DNA of 64,000 nucleotides from UBA6265 sp964526965 (GTDB lineage Bacteria; Chloroflexota; Chloroflexia; Thermomicrobiales; UBA6265). Location: contig CAZGML010000002.1 of NCBI GenBank assembly GCA_964526965.1, positions 62,001 to 126,000 on the forward strand, in the 5' to 3' direction. Of the stretch, positions 1 through 8,491 are shown in pieces (the first letter of the stretch is position 1; every line of letters starts with the position of its first letter). A model generated the notes under the pieces. The model made no database searches. It saw only the letters and a program-made list of their open reading frames with translations, and had not been told where the DNA came from. The translations under genes and the position numbers were made by a program.

Positions 1-1
1 G

Positions 2-1579
2 ATTATCGGCGCCTCTATCGCATTGGCGATGATCTACCTCGTGAACACGGGCCTGTTGGTGGTGGTGAACTACTGGGGTCATATGCTCGGGATCAATATC
101 GAAACCGAGCTCCGCCGCCGCGCCTTCAACCACCTGCAGCGGCTGAGCTTCCGCTTCTTCGACAACACCAAGACCGGGCACCTGATCGGACGGGTGACAC
201 GAGACCTCGAAGATATCGGTGAGGTCGCACACCACGGACCAGAAGATCTCTTCATCGCCGTGATGACGCTGGTTGCCGCCTTTATCATCATGTTCTCAAT
301 CCACCCACCGCTGGCGCTTATCACAGCTATCGTCGTGCCAGTGACGATGTTCTTCACCACGCGGTATGGAACGCGTATGACACGCACCTGGCGTGACCTG
401 TTCAGCAGGATCGGCGAGTTTAACTCGCGCATTGAGAACAATGTCAGTGGAATCCGCGTGGTACAGGCGTTTGCAAACGAAGATCACGAGCGCAAGATGT
501 TCAGTACGGATAACGCCCGGTACCGCACCACCAAGCTCGAAGCCTACAAGCATATGGCCGCCAGCATGTCCATTAACTACATGGGCATGCGCTTCACACA
601 GTTGACGGTGATGGTGGCGGGAACCTACTTCGTTATCGGCGACTCGATTACCTACGGTGAATTTGTCGCCTTCCTGTTGCTCGTCAATGTCTTCTTCCGC
701 CCAATTGAGAAGCTGAATGCCGTGCTCGAGATTTATCCCAAGGGCATCGCCGGGTTCCGGCGCTACGTCGAACTGCTCGATACAAAGCCGGAGATTCAGG
801 ATAAAGAGGGCGCTGTTGACGCCGGTGACCTCAAGGGCGATATCCGCTTCGAGAACGTGAGCTTCGGTTACACCGATGACAAAATGGTGTTGAAGAACAT
901 CAACCTCGAAATCCACCCCGGTGATACGGTTGCGTTCGTTGGCCCAAGCGGTGCCGGAAAAACCACGATCTCCTCGCTGCTGCCGCGCTTCTACGATGTG
1001 AACAGTGGTCGCATTACGATTGACGGTACGGATATCCGCGACATGACGCTGGATAGCCTGCGTCGCGAAATCGGCATCGTGCAGCAGGATGTGTACCTGT
1101 TCAACGGCACCATCCGCGAAAACATCGCCTACGGCGACTTGCGCGCCAGCGACGAGAAGATCAACGATGCTGCTCGCAAGGCCAAGCTGGACAACGTGAT
1201 TGCAGATTTGCCCGAAGGGCTGGATACGGTCATCGGCGAGCGCGGTGTCAAGTTGAGCGGCGGTCAGAAGCAGCGACTCAGCATTGCGCGGATGTTCCTG
1301 AAGAACCCGCCGATTCTGATCCTGGACGAGGCGACCTCGGCGCTCGATACCGCTACCGAGCAGGCGATACAGAAATCGCTAAATGAGCTCGCCGTTGGTC
1401 GCACAACGCTGGTGATTGCACACCGGCTTGCTACTATCCGTCACGCCGATCGCATTGTGGTTGTGACTGAGGATGGCATTCAGGAGCAAGGCACACACCA
1501 GGAACTGCTGGTGCACGACGGCGTGTACCGCGAACTCCACGACGCCCAGTATCGCGAGGAAATGCCGACGGCTGATTAA
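2..1579 (+). CDS. ABC exporter, fused permease-ATPase (5' end cut by window)
   Basis: Half-transporter of the MsbA/LmrA/BmrA type: transmembrane domain followed by a nucleotide-binding domain, expected to dimerise in the cytoplasmic membrane and export lipid, drug or peptide. The frame is already open at base 2, so the true start and about the first 60-80 residues lie outside the window. Counting from base 2, the ATPase shows Walker A GPSGAGKT at 314-321, the LSGGQKQR signature at about 418, Walker B ILILDEA at 438-444 and the switch AHRLATI. The coupling-helix region TRDLEDI is typical of type IV exporters. It converges with the osmC-like gene, 9 bases apart. Substrate cannot be told from sequence. 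Confidence 0.93.
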   Translation: MIGASIALAMIYLVNTGLLVVVNYWGHMLGINIETELRRRAFNHLQRLSFRFFDNTKTGHLIGRVTRDLEDIGEVAHHGPEDLFIAVMTLVAAFIIMFSIHPPLALITAIVVPVTMFFTTRYGTRMTRTWRDLFSRIGEFNSRIENNVSGIRVVQAFANEDHERKMFSTDNARYRTTKLEAYKHMAASMSINYMGMRFTQLTVMVAGTYFVIGDSITYGEFVAFLLLVNVFFRPIEKLNAVLEIYPKGIAGFRRYVELLDTKPEIQDKEGAVDAGDLKGDIRFENVSFGYTDDKMVLKNINLEIHPGDTVAFVGPSGAGKTTISSLLPRFYDVNSGRITIDGTDIRDMTLDSLRREIGIVQQDVYLFNGTIRENIAYGDLRASDEKINDAARKAKLDNVIADLPEGLDTVIGERGVKLSGGQKQRLSIARMFLKNPPILILDEATSALDTATEQAIQKSLNELAVGRTTLVIAHRLATIRHADRIVVVTEDGIQEQGTHQELLVHDGVYRELHDAQYREEMPTAD

Positions 1580-1588
1580 TCGATTCAG

Positions 1589-2056
1589 TTATTGGTATTG
1601 CGGATCTGTCTCAACAGGGAAATTTACCGAGCGCGCGATAAAGCAGAGCCGGTGTGCCTCGTCGTGCAGCCAAGTTAGCAGACTTGGGTCCGCCTCGTTC
1701 GCGAGTGTAATGCGCGGACGGAGTGTAACGTTCGTGAACTCGCCGCTACCATCACGATGTTCCACCATCGTGCCAGTAGCAGCGTCCTCATACGCAGTCA
1801 CGACCACGCCATGCTTCGCGCACCTGCTCAGGAACCACAGCATGTGGCACTGGCTTAACGCTGCCACCAGCATCTCTTCCGGATTGTGGCGATTTGGGTC
1901 GCCTGAAAATGCTGGATCGGACGACGCCTCGATCACATGTTTTCCAGCGATCCGGACCTCGTGATCCTTGGAGTATCCGTTCGGTTTTGCTGTGCCAGAT
2001 CCGGTATTACCAGTCCATGTCACACGGACGTTGTAGATGTGGTTATTTGTGTTCAA
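1589..2056 (-). CDS. OsmC/Ohr family peroxiredoxin
   Basis: 155-residue OsmC-fold protein that would reduce organic hydroperoxides with a Cys pair. Visible family marks are NPEEMLVAALSQCH with the peroxidatic-type Cys70 and HRLCFIARSVNFPV with Cys138; Cys79 is an extra cysteine. The start is TTG, with AGGA 9 bases upstream. It begins inside the last codons of the metal permease gene (14-base overlap), so it is the last gene of the metal-uptake operon. That link suggests manganese import and peroxide defence are made together (inference). The exact subfamily (OsmC, Ohr or YhfA-like) is not settled. Confidence 0.9.
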   Translation of the reverse strand: MNTNNHIYNVRVTWTGNTGSGTAKPNGYSKDHEVRIAGKHVIEASSDPAFSGDPNRHNPEEMLVAALSQCHMLWFLSRCAKHGVVVTAYEDAATGTMVEHRDGSGEFTNVTLRPRITLANEADPSLLTWLHDEAHRLCFIARSVNFPVETDPQYQ

Positions 2057-3173
2057 CTGCCAACTTCCTGCTTCTGATAAGACGGCTCACGTAGTGACGT
2101 CCTTGCTCGGTGAGAACGACGTTCCCGTTGGCACGAACCACCATGCCCCGGTCGGCCGCGCGCCGGATGGTTTCCAGCGCTTCATCCGGACTCCAGTGCA
2201 GTGCCGCTCCGATATGGCCGAGGCTGCTTTCGCTGAACTCTTCTTCTGTGCGCTCGTGCGTGGCCAGGTGCATAACCAGCAAATCTACGGCGAAGCGATC
2301 GCGGTTACGCGCGTTGCGTCGTCGCTGTGCCACCAGCCCTTGTGATGGCGAGAACAGCAGGGCCAGCCCAAAGAGGATACCCAACATGGTGACAATACCG
2401 CCCGCAATCGATCCGTCGATGATGATCGCCATCCAGTAGCCGCCAATTGCGCCAAGCGCGCCGATGACTGCGCTGCCGATCATCATGTGGAGCAGCCTGT
2501 CTGTCAGGAGATACGCTGTCGCCGCCGGCACGATGACGAGTGCCACCACAAGAATTGCACCGACAGCGGTGAATGCGCCGACGGTGGTGATACTCAGCAG
2601 GAGCATCAGCAGGTAGTGGACGAGTGTCGGCGAGAACCCGAGGGAGTGAGAGAGCCCCGGGTCAAATGTGCTGATCTTCAGTTCCTTGTAGAGGAGCGTG
2701 AGCACGCCGATGTTCATTACCAGCAGCACGGACATAATCCAGAGCGATTGCGGCCCGAGGTCACGTCCGCTCATGATGAACCGATCGAATGCGGAGAATT
2801 CGATGTTTCCGTACAGAATAGCGTCGGTATCCAGGTGGACGTTGGCGAAGTAACGCGTGATTAAGATCGTACCGAGCGCGAACATCGCCGGGAATACAAT
2901 GCCCATCGCCGCGGCGCTCTCCATGCGTTTCGTGCGCTGCAATGCTTCAACGAGTGTGACGGTCACGATCGCTGCGGCGACAGCACCAACGGCTCCGACG
3001 AGAATGTTGGCACTACCAGCCATCCAGTAACCAAATACGAGGCCCGGCAGGATTGCATGGCTAATGGCGTCGGTCATCATGGCCATACGGCGCAAAATCA
3101 GGAACGTCCCCGGCAAGGCACAGGCGACGGCACAGAGAATCCCTGTGAGAAGAATCACAGTTCCCGCGGTCAT
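2043..3173 (-). CDS. Mn/Zn ABC transporter permease with C-terminal DtxR-like winged-helix domain
   Basis: Membrane permease of the ZnuB/TroC/MntB family (ABC-3), with about eight hydrophobic helices in residues 1-285. The tail from about residue 290 to 376 is soluble and resembles the winged helix of DtxR/MntR regulators: a helical part followed by VVLTEQGRHYVSRLIRSRK, the wing signature that follows the recognition helix. The start at 3173 is chosen because its ATG overlaps the stop of the upstream permease as ATGA; a longer reading frame exists but lacks this coupling. Two permease genes together would form the heterodimeric channel. The fusion is known in some Gram-positive-type operons, but its job is unclear. 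Confidence 0.9.
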   Translation of the reverse strand: MTAGTVILLTGILCAVACALPGTFLILRRMAMMTDAISHAILPGLVFGYWMAGSANILVGAVGAVAAAIVTVTLVEALQRTKRMESAAAMGIVFPAMFALGTILITRYFANVHLDTDAILYGNIEFSAFDRFIMSGRDLGPQSLWIMSVLLVMNIGVLTLLYKELKISTFDPGLSHSLGFSPTLVHYLLMLLLSITTVGAFTAVGAILVVALVIVPAATAYLLTDRLLHMMIGSAVIGALGAIGGYWMAIIIDGSIAGGIVTMLGILFGLALLFSPSQGLVAQRRRNARNRDRFAVDLLVMHLATHERTEEEFSESSLGHIGAALHWSPDEALETIRRAADRGMVVRANGNVVLTEQGRHYVSRLIRSRKLAVEHK

Positions 3174-4087
3174 ACCTGCTCTCCTGCCTCTAGCGCTGCG
3201 CGGAACTCGGCACGGCGACTTCGCCGGCGCCACCATTCAGCGATCAGGCCATGTTTCGGGGCGAATAGCAGGGAGATCACCACGAGTCCGGTAAGCGCCA
3301 AAATGATCATCGGACCGGTAGGAAGTCGACTCGCTTGCACGCTGATCACCGCGCCGGTAACGCCAGCGAGCCCTCCGATGAAACCGCTGATCCACAACAT
3401 CGTGCGGAGATTGTCGGTCCATTGCCGCGCCGCAGCACCGGGACCAATGATCATGGCCGCCATCAATACCACGCCAACGGTCTGCAGGCCGATCATCACT
3501 GCCACCACAATCAGGCTGGTGAGCATGATGTCCAACCGTCGTACAGGCAGCCCCAGGCTGGCGGCAAATTCGGGATCGAAGCTGAATAGTTTGAACTCCT
3601 TATAGAGAAAATACACTACTGCCAGCGCCCCCACCCCGAGCACTGCGAACATAAGTACGTCATTGCCGATGAGTGAGGCTGCCTGCCCGAAGAGATATTG
3701 ATCGAGCCCCGCCTGGTTGGCGTTGTTCTGCTGCTGGATGTAAGTGAGAAGCAGGATGCCTACGCCGAAAAATACGCTAAGCACAACGCCGAGCATGGTG
3801 TCTTCGCTCAGCTTGGTGCGCTTTACCGTGCGCAGGAAGATGAGCGTCCCGATCCATCCAGCAATGCCTGCTCCCAGGAGCAGTACGAGCGGTGCGCGCG
3901 TTCCCGTCAGCATGAAAGCAATACAGATACCCGGAAGCGCTGCATGGCTCAACGTATCCCCGAGCAGCGCCTGTTTGCGCAGGACGGCAAAGGCGCCAAG
4001 TACCCCCGCAACAATGCCGAGCAGCATGCTGCCGAGCGCGACGTTGCGCAGCGTGTAATCGAAAATCAAATCGTGGAGGGTACTCAT
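3170..4087 (-). CDS. Mn/Zn ABC transporter permease
   Basis: 305-residue ABC-3 family permease with eight or so hydrophobic segments. Motifs of the family include GDTLSHAALPGI near residue 45 and MIGPGAAARQW near 225, where the coupling helix faces the ATPase. It forms part of a metal-uptake system with the ATPase upstream and the second permease downstream; ATGA overlaps at both ends indicate translational coupling and roughly equal synthesis. It lacks the C-terminal winged-helix tail of its partner, so the two permeases are not simple duplicates. Mn is favoured over Zn only by the context (OsmC and the MntR-like operator). Confidence 0.92.
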   Translation of the reverse strand: MSTLHDLIFDYTLRNVALGSMLLGIVAGVLGAFAVLRKQALLGDTLSHAALPGICIAFMLTGTRAPLVLLLGAGIAGWIGTLIFLRTVKRTKLSEDTMLGVVLSVFFGVGILLLTYIQQQNNANQAGLDQYLFGQAASLIGNDVLMFAVLGVGALAVVYFLYKEFKLFSFDPEFAASLGLPVRRLDIMLTSLIVVAVMIGLQTVGVVLMAAMIIGPGAAARQWTDNLRTMLWISGFIGGLAGVTGAVISVQASRLPTGPMIILALTGLVVISLLFAPKHGLIAEWWRRRSRRAEFRAALEAGEQV

Positions 4088-4872
4088 TCGGTTACCCCCA
4101 CTTCTTGCAGGATCTTGCCACCGCTCCCGTAAGTAAGCTCGATGTTCTCGGGCGTGAAGAACTCCTCCATCGGGCCGCTGGCGATTTTCTGGACATTCAG
4201 CAGAACGACCCAGTCGAAGTAGCGCGGGGCGGTTTCGAGATCGTGATGAACAACTACCACCGTCTTGCCGCGATCTCGCAATTCCTGCAGCAGTGTAATG
4301 ATGGCGGTCTCTGTGCGGGCATCCACCCCCACGAACGGCTCGTCCATGAAGTAGAGTTCTGCGTCTTGCACCAGTGCCCTCGCCAGGAAGACGCGCTGTT
4401 GCTGTCCGCCACTAAGCTGGCTGATTTGGCGATCGGCGAAGTCGGCCATGCCAACCTGGTCGAGCGCATGCATCGCGCGTTCACGTTCGTCCTTGCCGGG
4501 ACGTCGAATCCAGCCGAGCTGCCCGTATGTGCCCATCATGACGACATCCAACGCGTTGGTTGGAAAATCCCAGTCCACGCTGCCACGTTGGGGGACATAT
4601 CCCACCAGCTTGCGCTGACGGTCGCTGGTGTGGCCGAAAATCTCCACGGTTCCGGCGGCCATCGGTACGAGGCCGAGAATCGCTTTCATAAGCGTGCTCT
4701 TACCGGCGCCGTTGGGCCCGATAATGGCCGTGAGCGTGCCTGTGGGAATGGTGAGATCGATATCCCAGAGCACCGGCTCGTCGCGGTAGGCCACCGTCAG
4801 GTCGTGTACGGTAACCGCAGCGCGTTCATCTCTTGCGTTCCTGTAAATCTGGTTCATAGATGTTCCTGTCAT
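4084..4872 (-). CDS. Mn/Zn ABC transporter ATP-binding protein
   Basis: Cytoplasmic ATPase of the metal-uptake system, 262 residues. It shows Walker A IIGPNGAGKST, the Q-loop region GYVPQRGSVDWDFP, which is typical of Mn/Zn importers (MntA/TroB/ZnuC), signature QLSGGQQQR, Walker B AELYFMDEP and the switch His in VVVHHDL. The start at 4872 is chosen because ATG overlaps the binding-protein stop as ATGA; an in-frame ATG 15 bases later also exists. The 3' end overlaps the next permease in the same way. Confidence 0.95.
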   Translation of the reverse strand: MTGTSMNQIYRNARDERAAVTVHDLTVAYRDEPVLWDIDLTIPTGTLTAIIGPNGAGKSTLMKAILGLVPMAAGTVEIFGHTSDRQRKLVGYVPQRGSVDWDFPTNALDVVMMGTYGQLGWIRRPGKDERERAMHALDQVGMADFADRQISQLSGGQQQRVFLARALVQDAELYFMDEPFVGVDARTETAIITLLQELRDRGKTVVVVHHDLETAPRYFDWVVLLNVQKIASGPMEEFFTPENIELTYGSGGKILQEVGVTE

Positions 4873-5834
4873 AATCGAGTGCTGCCCAGAAGCGCCTCTA
4901 CTACTGTGGAGACGTTGTGTCGCACCATGCCGATGTATGTACCTTCGGGTGTGCCGGCCGCGCCCATGGCATCGGAGTAGAGTTCTCCGCCGATTTGCAC
5001 ATCCCACCCGCGGGATCTCGTGGCGGCCTGAACTGCCTCGATCGTCGACGGGGGAATGGACGACTCCACGAAAATCGCCGGAATCTTTCGGTCTGCCAGT
5101 AACTGCGCAAGGTCTTGCACATCTCCCGCGCCTGCCTCGCTCGACGTGTTGAGCCCTTGCAGGCCGAGCACCTCAATGTCATAGCGGCGACCGAAATAAT
5201 TGAACGCATCGTGTGCGGTAACCAGCACACGGATTTCATCTGGCACACGCTCGAACTCGGTGAAGACCCATTCCTCGAGTTCTTCCAGTCGGCGAAGGTA
5301 ATCTTGTGATCGCTGGCGTACTTCGTTCTCATTTTCTGGACTGATCGCAACCAGCTCGTTCGTAATCGTCTCTGCTACATCCATCCAGAGGGATACGTCC
5401 ATCCACACGTGCGGGTCCCAGGCATCGGATTCCTCTTCGTCCTGGAGCAGGTGTTCTTCGGGGAGGCTTTCCGCAACTCCCCGTGTGATCACCGTGCCGG
5501 ATGCGTGGATGTTATCCAGCGTATCCGCGAGGCGGCCTTCCAGATTCAGCCCGTTAAAGAGCACCAGATCGGCATCGCCGAGTCGCACGATATCGCCCGC
5601 ACTGGGTTTGTAGAGATGCGGGTCGATTCCTGGACCCATCAGGCCCGTAATCGAATAGGCGTCGCCGCCGACGTTTCGGACAACATCTGTAATCATTCCG
5701 ATAGTGCAGGTAACCACTGGCAGGTCGTGTGATCGCTCCTCCGGGTTTTGGGTTCTGGAAAAGCTGTAACCACCAAGGAGCAGTGTTCCCACCGCGCCAG
5801 CAATGAGTGTTCGCCTTTGTACTACTTCATCCAA
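4869..5834 (-). CDS. Mn/Zn ABC transporter substrate-binding protein (TroA/ZnuA type)
   Basis: Exported cluster A-I binding protein that captures Mn or Zn outside the membrane. An N-terminal hydrophobic stretch follows a twin arginine (QRRTLIAG). The four metal ligands of the TroA family are all visible, numbered from the start used here: His73 in DPHLYKP, His142 in DPHVW, His208 in AHDAF and Asp288 in SDAMG. A third His rather than Glu resembles TroA and ZnuA more than PsaA. I chose TTG at 5834 because GGAG lies 9 bases before it; an in-frame TTG at 5855 has no ribosome-binding site. First gene of the operon, downstream of two operator copies. Confidence 0.93.
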   Translation of the reverse strand: MDEVVQRRTLIAGAVGTLLLGGYSFSRTQNPEERSHDLPVVTCTIGMITDVVRNVGGDAYSITGLMGPGIDPHLYKPSAGDIVRLGDADLVLFNGLNLEGRLADTLDNIHASGTVITRGVAESLPEEHLLQDEEESDAWDPHVWMDVSLWMDVAETITNELVAISPENENEVRQRSQDYLRRLEELEEWVFTEFERVPDEIRVLVTAHDAFNYFGRRYDIEVLGLQGLNTSSEAGAGDVQDLAQLLADRKIPAIFVESSIPPSTIEAVQAATRSRGWDVQIGGELYSDAMGAAGTPEGTYIGMVRHNVSTVVEALLGSTRL

Positions 5835-5860
5835 ATCGGCATACTCCGGTTTCAAGTTGA

Positions 5861-5878
5861 ATTTAGCTTCAGCTAAAT
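5861..5878. promoter_or_regulatory. Operator 1 of metal-uptake operon (DtxR/MntR-like palindrome)
   Basis: Perfect 8-2-8 palindrome ATTTAGCTTCAGCTAAAT. Its core TTTAGC-N4-GCTAAA recurs 32 bases away. It lies downstream of the predicted start of transcription and upstream of the first codon, where a bound repressor would block elongation. The form resembles sites of DtxR-family metalloregulators; the regulator gene itself is not in the window, unless the permease-fused winged helix plays that part. Confidence 0.7.
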
Positions 5879-5891
5879 CCGCGCTGGCGGC

Positions 5892-5920
5892 ACTTTAGCT
5901 CAGGCTAAAATCGAAGTCAA
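5892..5920 (-). promoter_or_regulatory. Promoter of metal-uptake operon with operator 2 over the -10
   Basis: On the minus strand TTGACT (5920-5915), a 17-base spacer and TAAAGT (5897-5892) form a plausible sigma-70 promoter. The second operator, TTTAGC-TCAG-GCTAAA at 5894-5909, covers most of the -10 and part of the spacer. Metal-bound repressor there would shut off RNA polymerase, the standard logic for Mn or Fe uptake. Confidence 0.6.
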
Positions 5921-5966
5921 GGGTCCCACAATGGAGTAGCATGGACAACTGAAGAAAGGCGGGAGC

Positions 5967-6650
5967 ATGGCGGTAACGAAATTCGCACAGAACGGACTGA
6001 ATCGGCTCGGTTATGAGGTGAATGGCGAGGGCGAGTCCAAAGTGTTCATCCTGCACGGCTTGCTCCAGACGCGCAGCACGCTCAACCCGTTGCTGGATGC
6101 ACTGGAGGATCGCGGTACCGCGATAGCGATGGATCTCCGTGCCCATGGCGGCAGCTCCGCGGTGCAGGGGCTCAACCTGCGCCTGGCCGATCTCGTGGAT
6201 GATGCCTTTGCTGTTCTGGATGCAGCGGAAATCGATACGCCGACAGTCGTCGTTGGAGTTGAAATCGGAGCCGTCATCGCCCAGGCGATGAAGGATGCCA
6301 ATCCGGATCGGGTCAAGGGCCTGGTACTGATCAACTATCCAACCGGCGACATGCTGGACGATGAGACGATCAGGAGCATTGCGAACATCGCGTACAAGGG
6401 TCAGGCGGAGCAGGCGATCACACGCTGGCTCGACCTCTCCTGGGGCGAGGGTTGGCGGGATCGAATCCCCAAGCCACGTATCGCTGCTGCCCGGCGTTCC
6501 GCCGAGGCGATCCACCCGATTCTGACGGCATTGGCTGAAGCTGATGTCATCGAGCAAGAGTCGATGACGCTGCCAGGAGGCGCCCCCTTTGCGGAAGAAG
6601 GGCACCTGAACCAAACCTTGGAAGCCATTGAGGCCGCTGCGGCGGAGTGA
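5967..6650 (+). CDS. Alpha/beta-hydrolase-fold protein without catalytic serine
   Basis: 227-residue protein with the alpha/beta hydrolase outline: strand and oxyanion motif FILHGLLQTR (His30-Gly31), then DLRAHGGSS and the nucleophile elbow. The elbow normally reads GxSxG but here is GVEIG at 97-101, putting Glu99 where the nucleophilic serine belongs. A late His in AEEGHL could be the third triad residue, but the usual PxLxIxGxxD strand carrying the acid is not seen and the chain is short. It may be a pseudo-enzyme, a binding protein, or use other chemistry. A strong ribosome-binding site (AGGCGGGAG) precedes the ATG. Divergent from the metal-uptake operon. Confidence 0.8.
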   Translation: MAVTKFAQNGLNRLGYEVNGEGESKVFILHGLLQTRSTLNPLLDALEDRGTAIAMDLRAHGGSSAVQGLNLRLADLVDDAFAVLDAAEIDTPTVVVGVEIGAVIAQAMKDANPDRVKGLVLINYPTGDMLDDETIRSIANIAYKGQAEQAITRWLDLSWGEGWRDRIPKPRIAAARRSAEAIHPILTALAEADVIEQESMTLPGGAPFAEEGHLNQTLEAIEAAAAE

Positions 6651-6816
6651 TTCCAGCAGGAATCGATTGGGTCAGTGAATGCGAGACCGACCCGGAAATG
6701 GGCAAGGTCTTTTCTCGTGTCAGTGAAAATGAGAAAGTCCGGGCGGAGTTAACGTGAGATAAGTAAGGTGGAGTCCATTCGGATTCGTTCCGGACTTCTG
6801 CCTGACCGTTTGGAAC

Positions 6817-6845
6817 TTGACTAACTTACGCAAAGTTAGTATAAT
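6817..6845 (+). promoter_or_regulatory. Sigma-70 promoter with embedded palindromic operator
   Basis: TTGACT (6817-6822), exactly 17 bases, then a perfect TATAAT (6840-6845). The spacer holds an inverted repeat with arms ACTAACTT (6820-6827) and AAGTTAGT (6833-6840) separated by 5 bases. A TetR- or MarR-type repressor dimer bound there would occlude both promoter elements, as usual for drug-exporter genes. It also shows that the ATG at 6844 and the TTG at 6817 cannot be the start codon of the exporter. Confidence 0.75.
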
Positions 6846-6888
6846 GAAGAGTGCGCAAATCTACCAACCGTTCGGTAGGGGATCACGT

Positions 6889-8481
6889 TTGGCCACGGAC
6901 AATCAACCTCAGACAGAAGAAGAGTTCTCATACCTGCCGCATAAGCAGATTGTCGGTGTGATGATTGGCGTGATGAGCGGGATGTTCCTGGCCGCGTTGG
7001 ATCAGAGCATTGTTGGTGTGGCGCTCCCGCGGATTACGAGTGATCTTGGTGGATTGAACCAGCTTGCATGGGTGGTAACCGCCTACCTGCTCACGAGCAC
7101 TGCGAGTACACCGATCTGGGGCAAGGTCAGCGACCTGTATGGTCGCAAGAAGATCTTCCAGCTAACGATCATCATCTTTTTGATCGGGTCGATTTTCAGC
7201 GGCGCCGCCCAGAGTATGGCGATGCTGATCGGTATGCGCGCTGTGCAGGGTATTGGCGGCGGTGGCCTTATGGCGATTGCCCTGGCGATTATCGGCGACG
7301 TTATCCCGCCGCGAGAGCGCGGGCGTTATCAAGGGTATTTCGGTGCTGTTTTTGGGGTGAGCTCTGTTGCTGGCCCTCTTATCGGTGGCTGGTTGACAGA
7401 CGCCATAAGTTGGCGCTGGATTTTTTATATCAATATCCCGATCGGTATTGCGGCACTGTTCATCACCTCTACTGCTTTGCAGATGCGAACCCCTCGCCGT
7501 CAGCACCAAATCGATTGGTGGGGTGCATCGCTCATTGTGGCGGCGGTTACGTGCTTCCTGCTCTATCTGAACTGGGCCGGTGAGCATTTCGGCTGGTCGG
7601 ACATGCGGGCGGTTGCGTTCGTTGCAGCGGCGGCAGGTTTGATTGCCCTCTTCATATGGGTTGAGTTGAGGGTGCCGGAACCGATTATCCCGATGCAATT
7701 GTTTCGCAACAGCATTTTCACCATTGCGAACCTCTATGGCTTCGTTATGGGGCTGGCCATGTTTGGCGGCATTATCTTCCTGCCGCTCTATTTCCAGGGT
7801 GTGCTTGGGATGTCTGCCATGGAATCCGGTTTTGCCATGGTGCCGATGGTATTCGGTATTTTGAGCATGAGCATTATTTCCGGGCAATTAATTACCCGCT
7901 TTGGCAGATATAAGGTTTATCCGGTAGCGGGCGCGTTAATTATCGCCGTGGCGTTGATTTTGCTAAGTACGCTCAAGGTGGACACACCGTACTGGATTAT
8001 TGCAATCTACGCGTTTTTATTCGGCTCAGGCCTCGGTTTCACCATGCAAACGATTATGGTGGCCGTGCAAAATGCAGTGCCTATGAGCGTTATGGGAGTT
8101 GCCACCAGTTCTGTCACGTTCACTCGATCGTTGGGTGGAGCAGTGGGTACGGCCGCGTTTGGTGCCATACTTAATACCAGACTTGCATCTTATCTTGCCG
8201 AGGATTTGGGCGAAGCGGAAATCCCGCTCGGATCGTCCAATCCCGAAATGGCCGCGAACAATATCCAGGAAATGCAAAACTTGGAAGAACCGCTTCGTGG
8301 CGTTGTTTTAGGAGCCTACACCAACGCATTGACCGATTTGTTCCTGCTTGCAGTACCGGTCGTGCTCTTTGCGTTCGTAGCTTCCCTCTTCCTGAGGGAA
8401 ATCCCGCTGCGCACTGGCGCAGCCGAAGAAGTAGCGAAGTCAGAGGTCTCCGTGCATGAGCGCATGGAGTCACAAGCATAA
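6889..8481 (+). CDS. MFS drug exporter, DHA2 family (EmrB/QacA type, 14 TM)
   Basis: Proton-driven multidrug exporter of the EmrB/QacA subfamily. Marks are the motif-D1-like LAALDQSIVGVALP in helix 1, motif A GKVSDLYGRKK, motif C GAVFGVSSVAGPLIGGWLTD and about 14 hydrophobic helices. I place the start at TTG 6889 because AGGGGA lies 6 bases upstream and because the promoter at 6817-6845 overlaps all earlier candidates; this gives 530 residues. The operator in the promoter implies induction by a substrate. The gpx gene follows after 10 bases and is probably co-transcribed. No regulator gene is adjacent. Confidence 0.93.
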   Translation: MATDNQPQTEEEFSYLPHKQIVGVMIGVMSGMFLAALDQSIVGVALPRITSDLGGLNQLAWVVTAYLLTSTASTPIWGKVSDLYGRKKIFQLTIIIFLIGSIFSGAAQSMAMLIGMRAVQGIGGGGLMAIALAIIGDVIPPRERGRYQGYFGAVFGVSSVAGPLIGGWLTDAISWRWIFYINIPIGIAALFITSTALQMRTPRRQHQIDWWGASLIVAAVTCFLLYLNWAGEHFGWSDMRAVAFVAAAAGLIALFIWVELRVPEPIIPMQLFRNSIFTIANLYGFVMGLAMFGGIIFLPLYFQGVLGMSAMESGFAMVPMVFGILSMSIISGQLITRFGRYKVYPVAGALIIAVALILLSTLKVDTPYWIIAIYAFLFGSGLGFTMQTIMVAVQNAVPMSVMGVATSSVTFTRSLGGAVGTAAFGAILNTRLASYLAEDLGEAEIPLGSSNPEMAANNIQEMQNLEEPLRGVVLGAYTNALTDLFLLAVPVVLFAFVASLFLREIPLRTGAAEEVAKSEVSVHERMESQA

Positions 8482-8491
8482 GGAGTGTTTT

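Noticed and set aside
5895..6614. 239-codon open frame antisense to the hydrolase-fold gene, running into the operator region
   Set aside because: Overlaps a recognisable gene and the metal-uptake promoter; product has no recognisable features.
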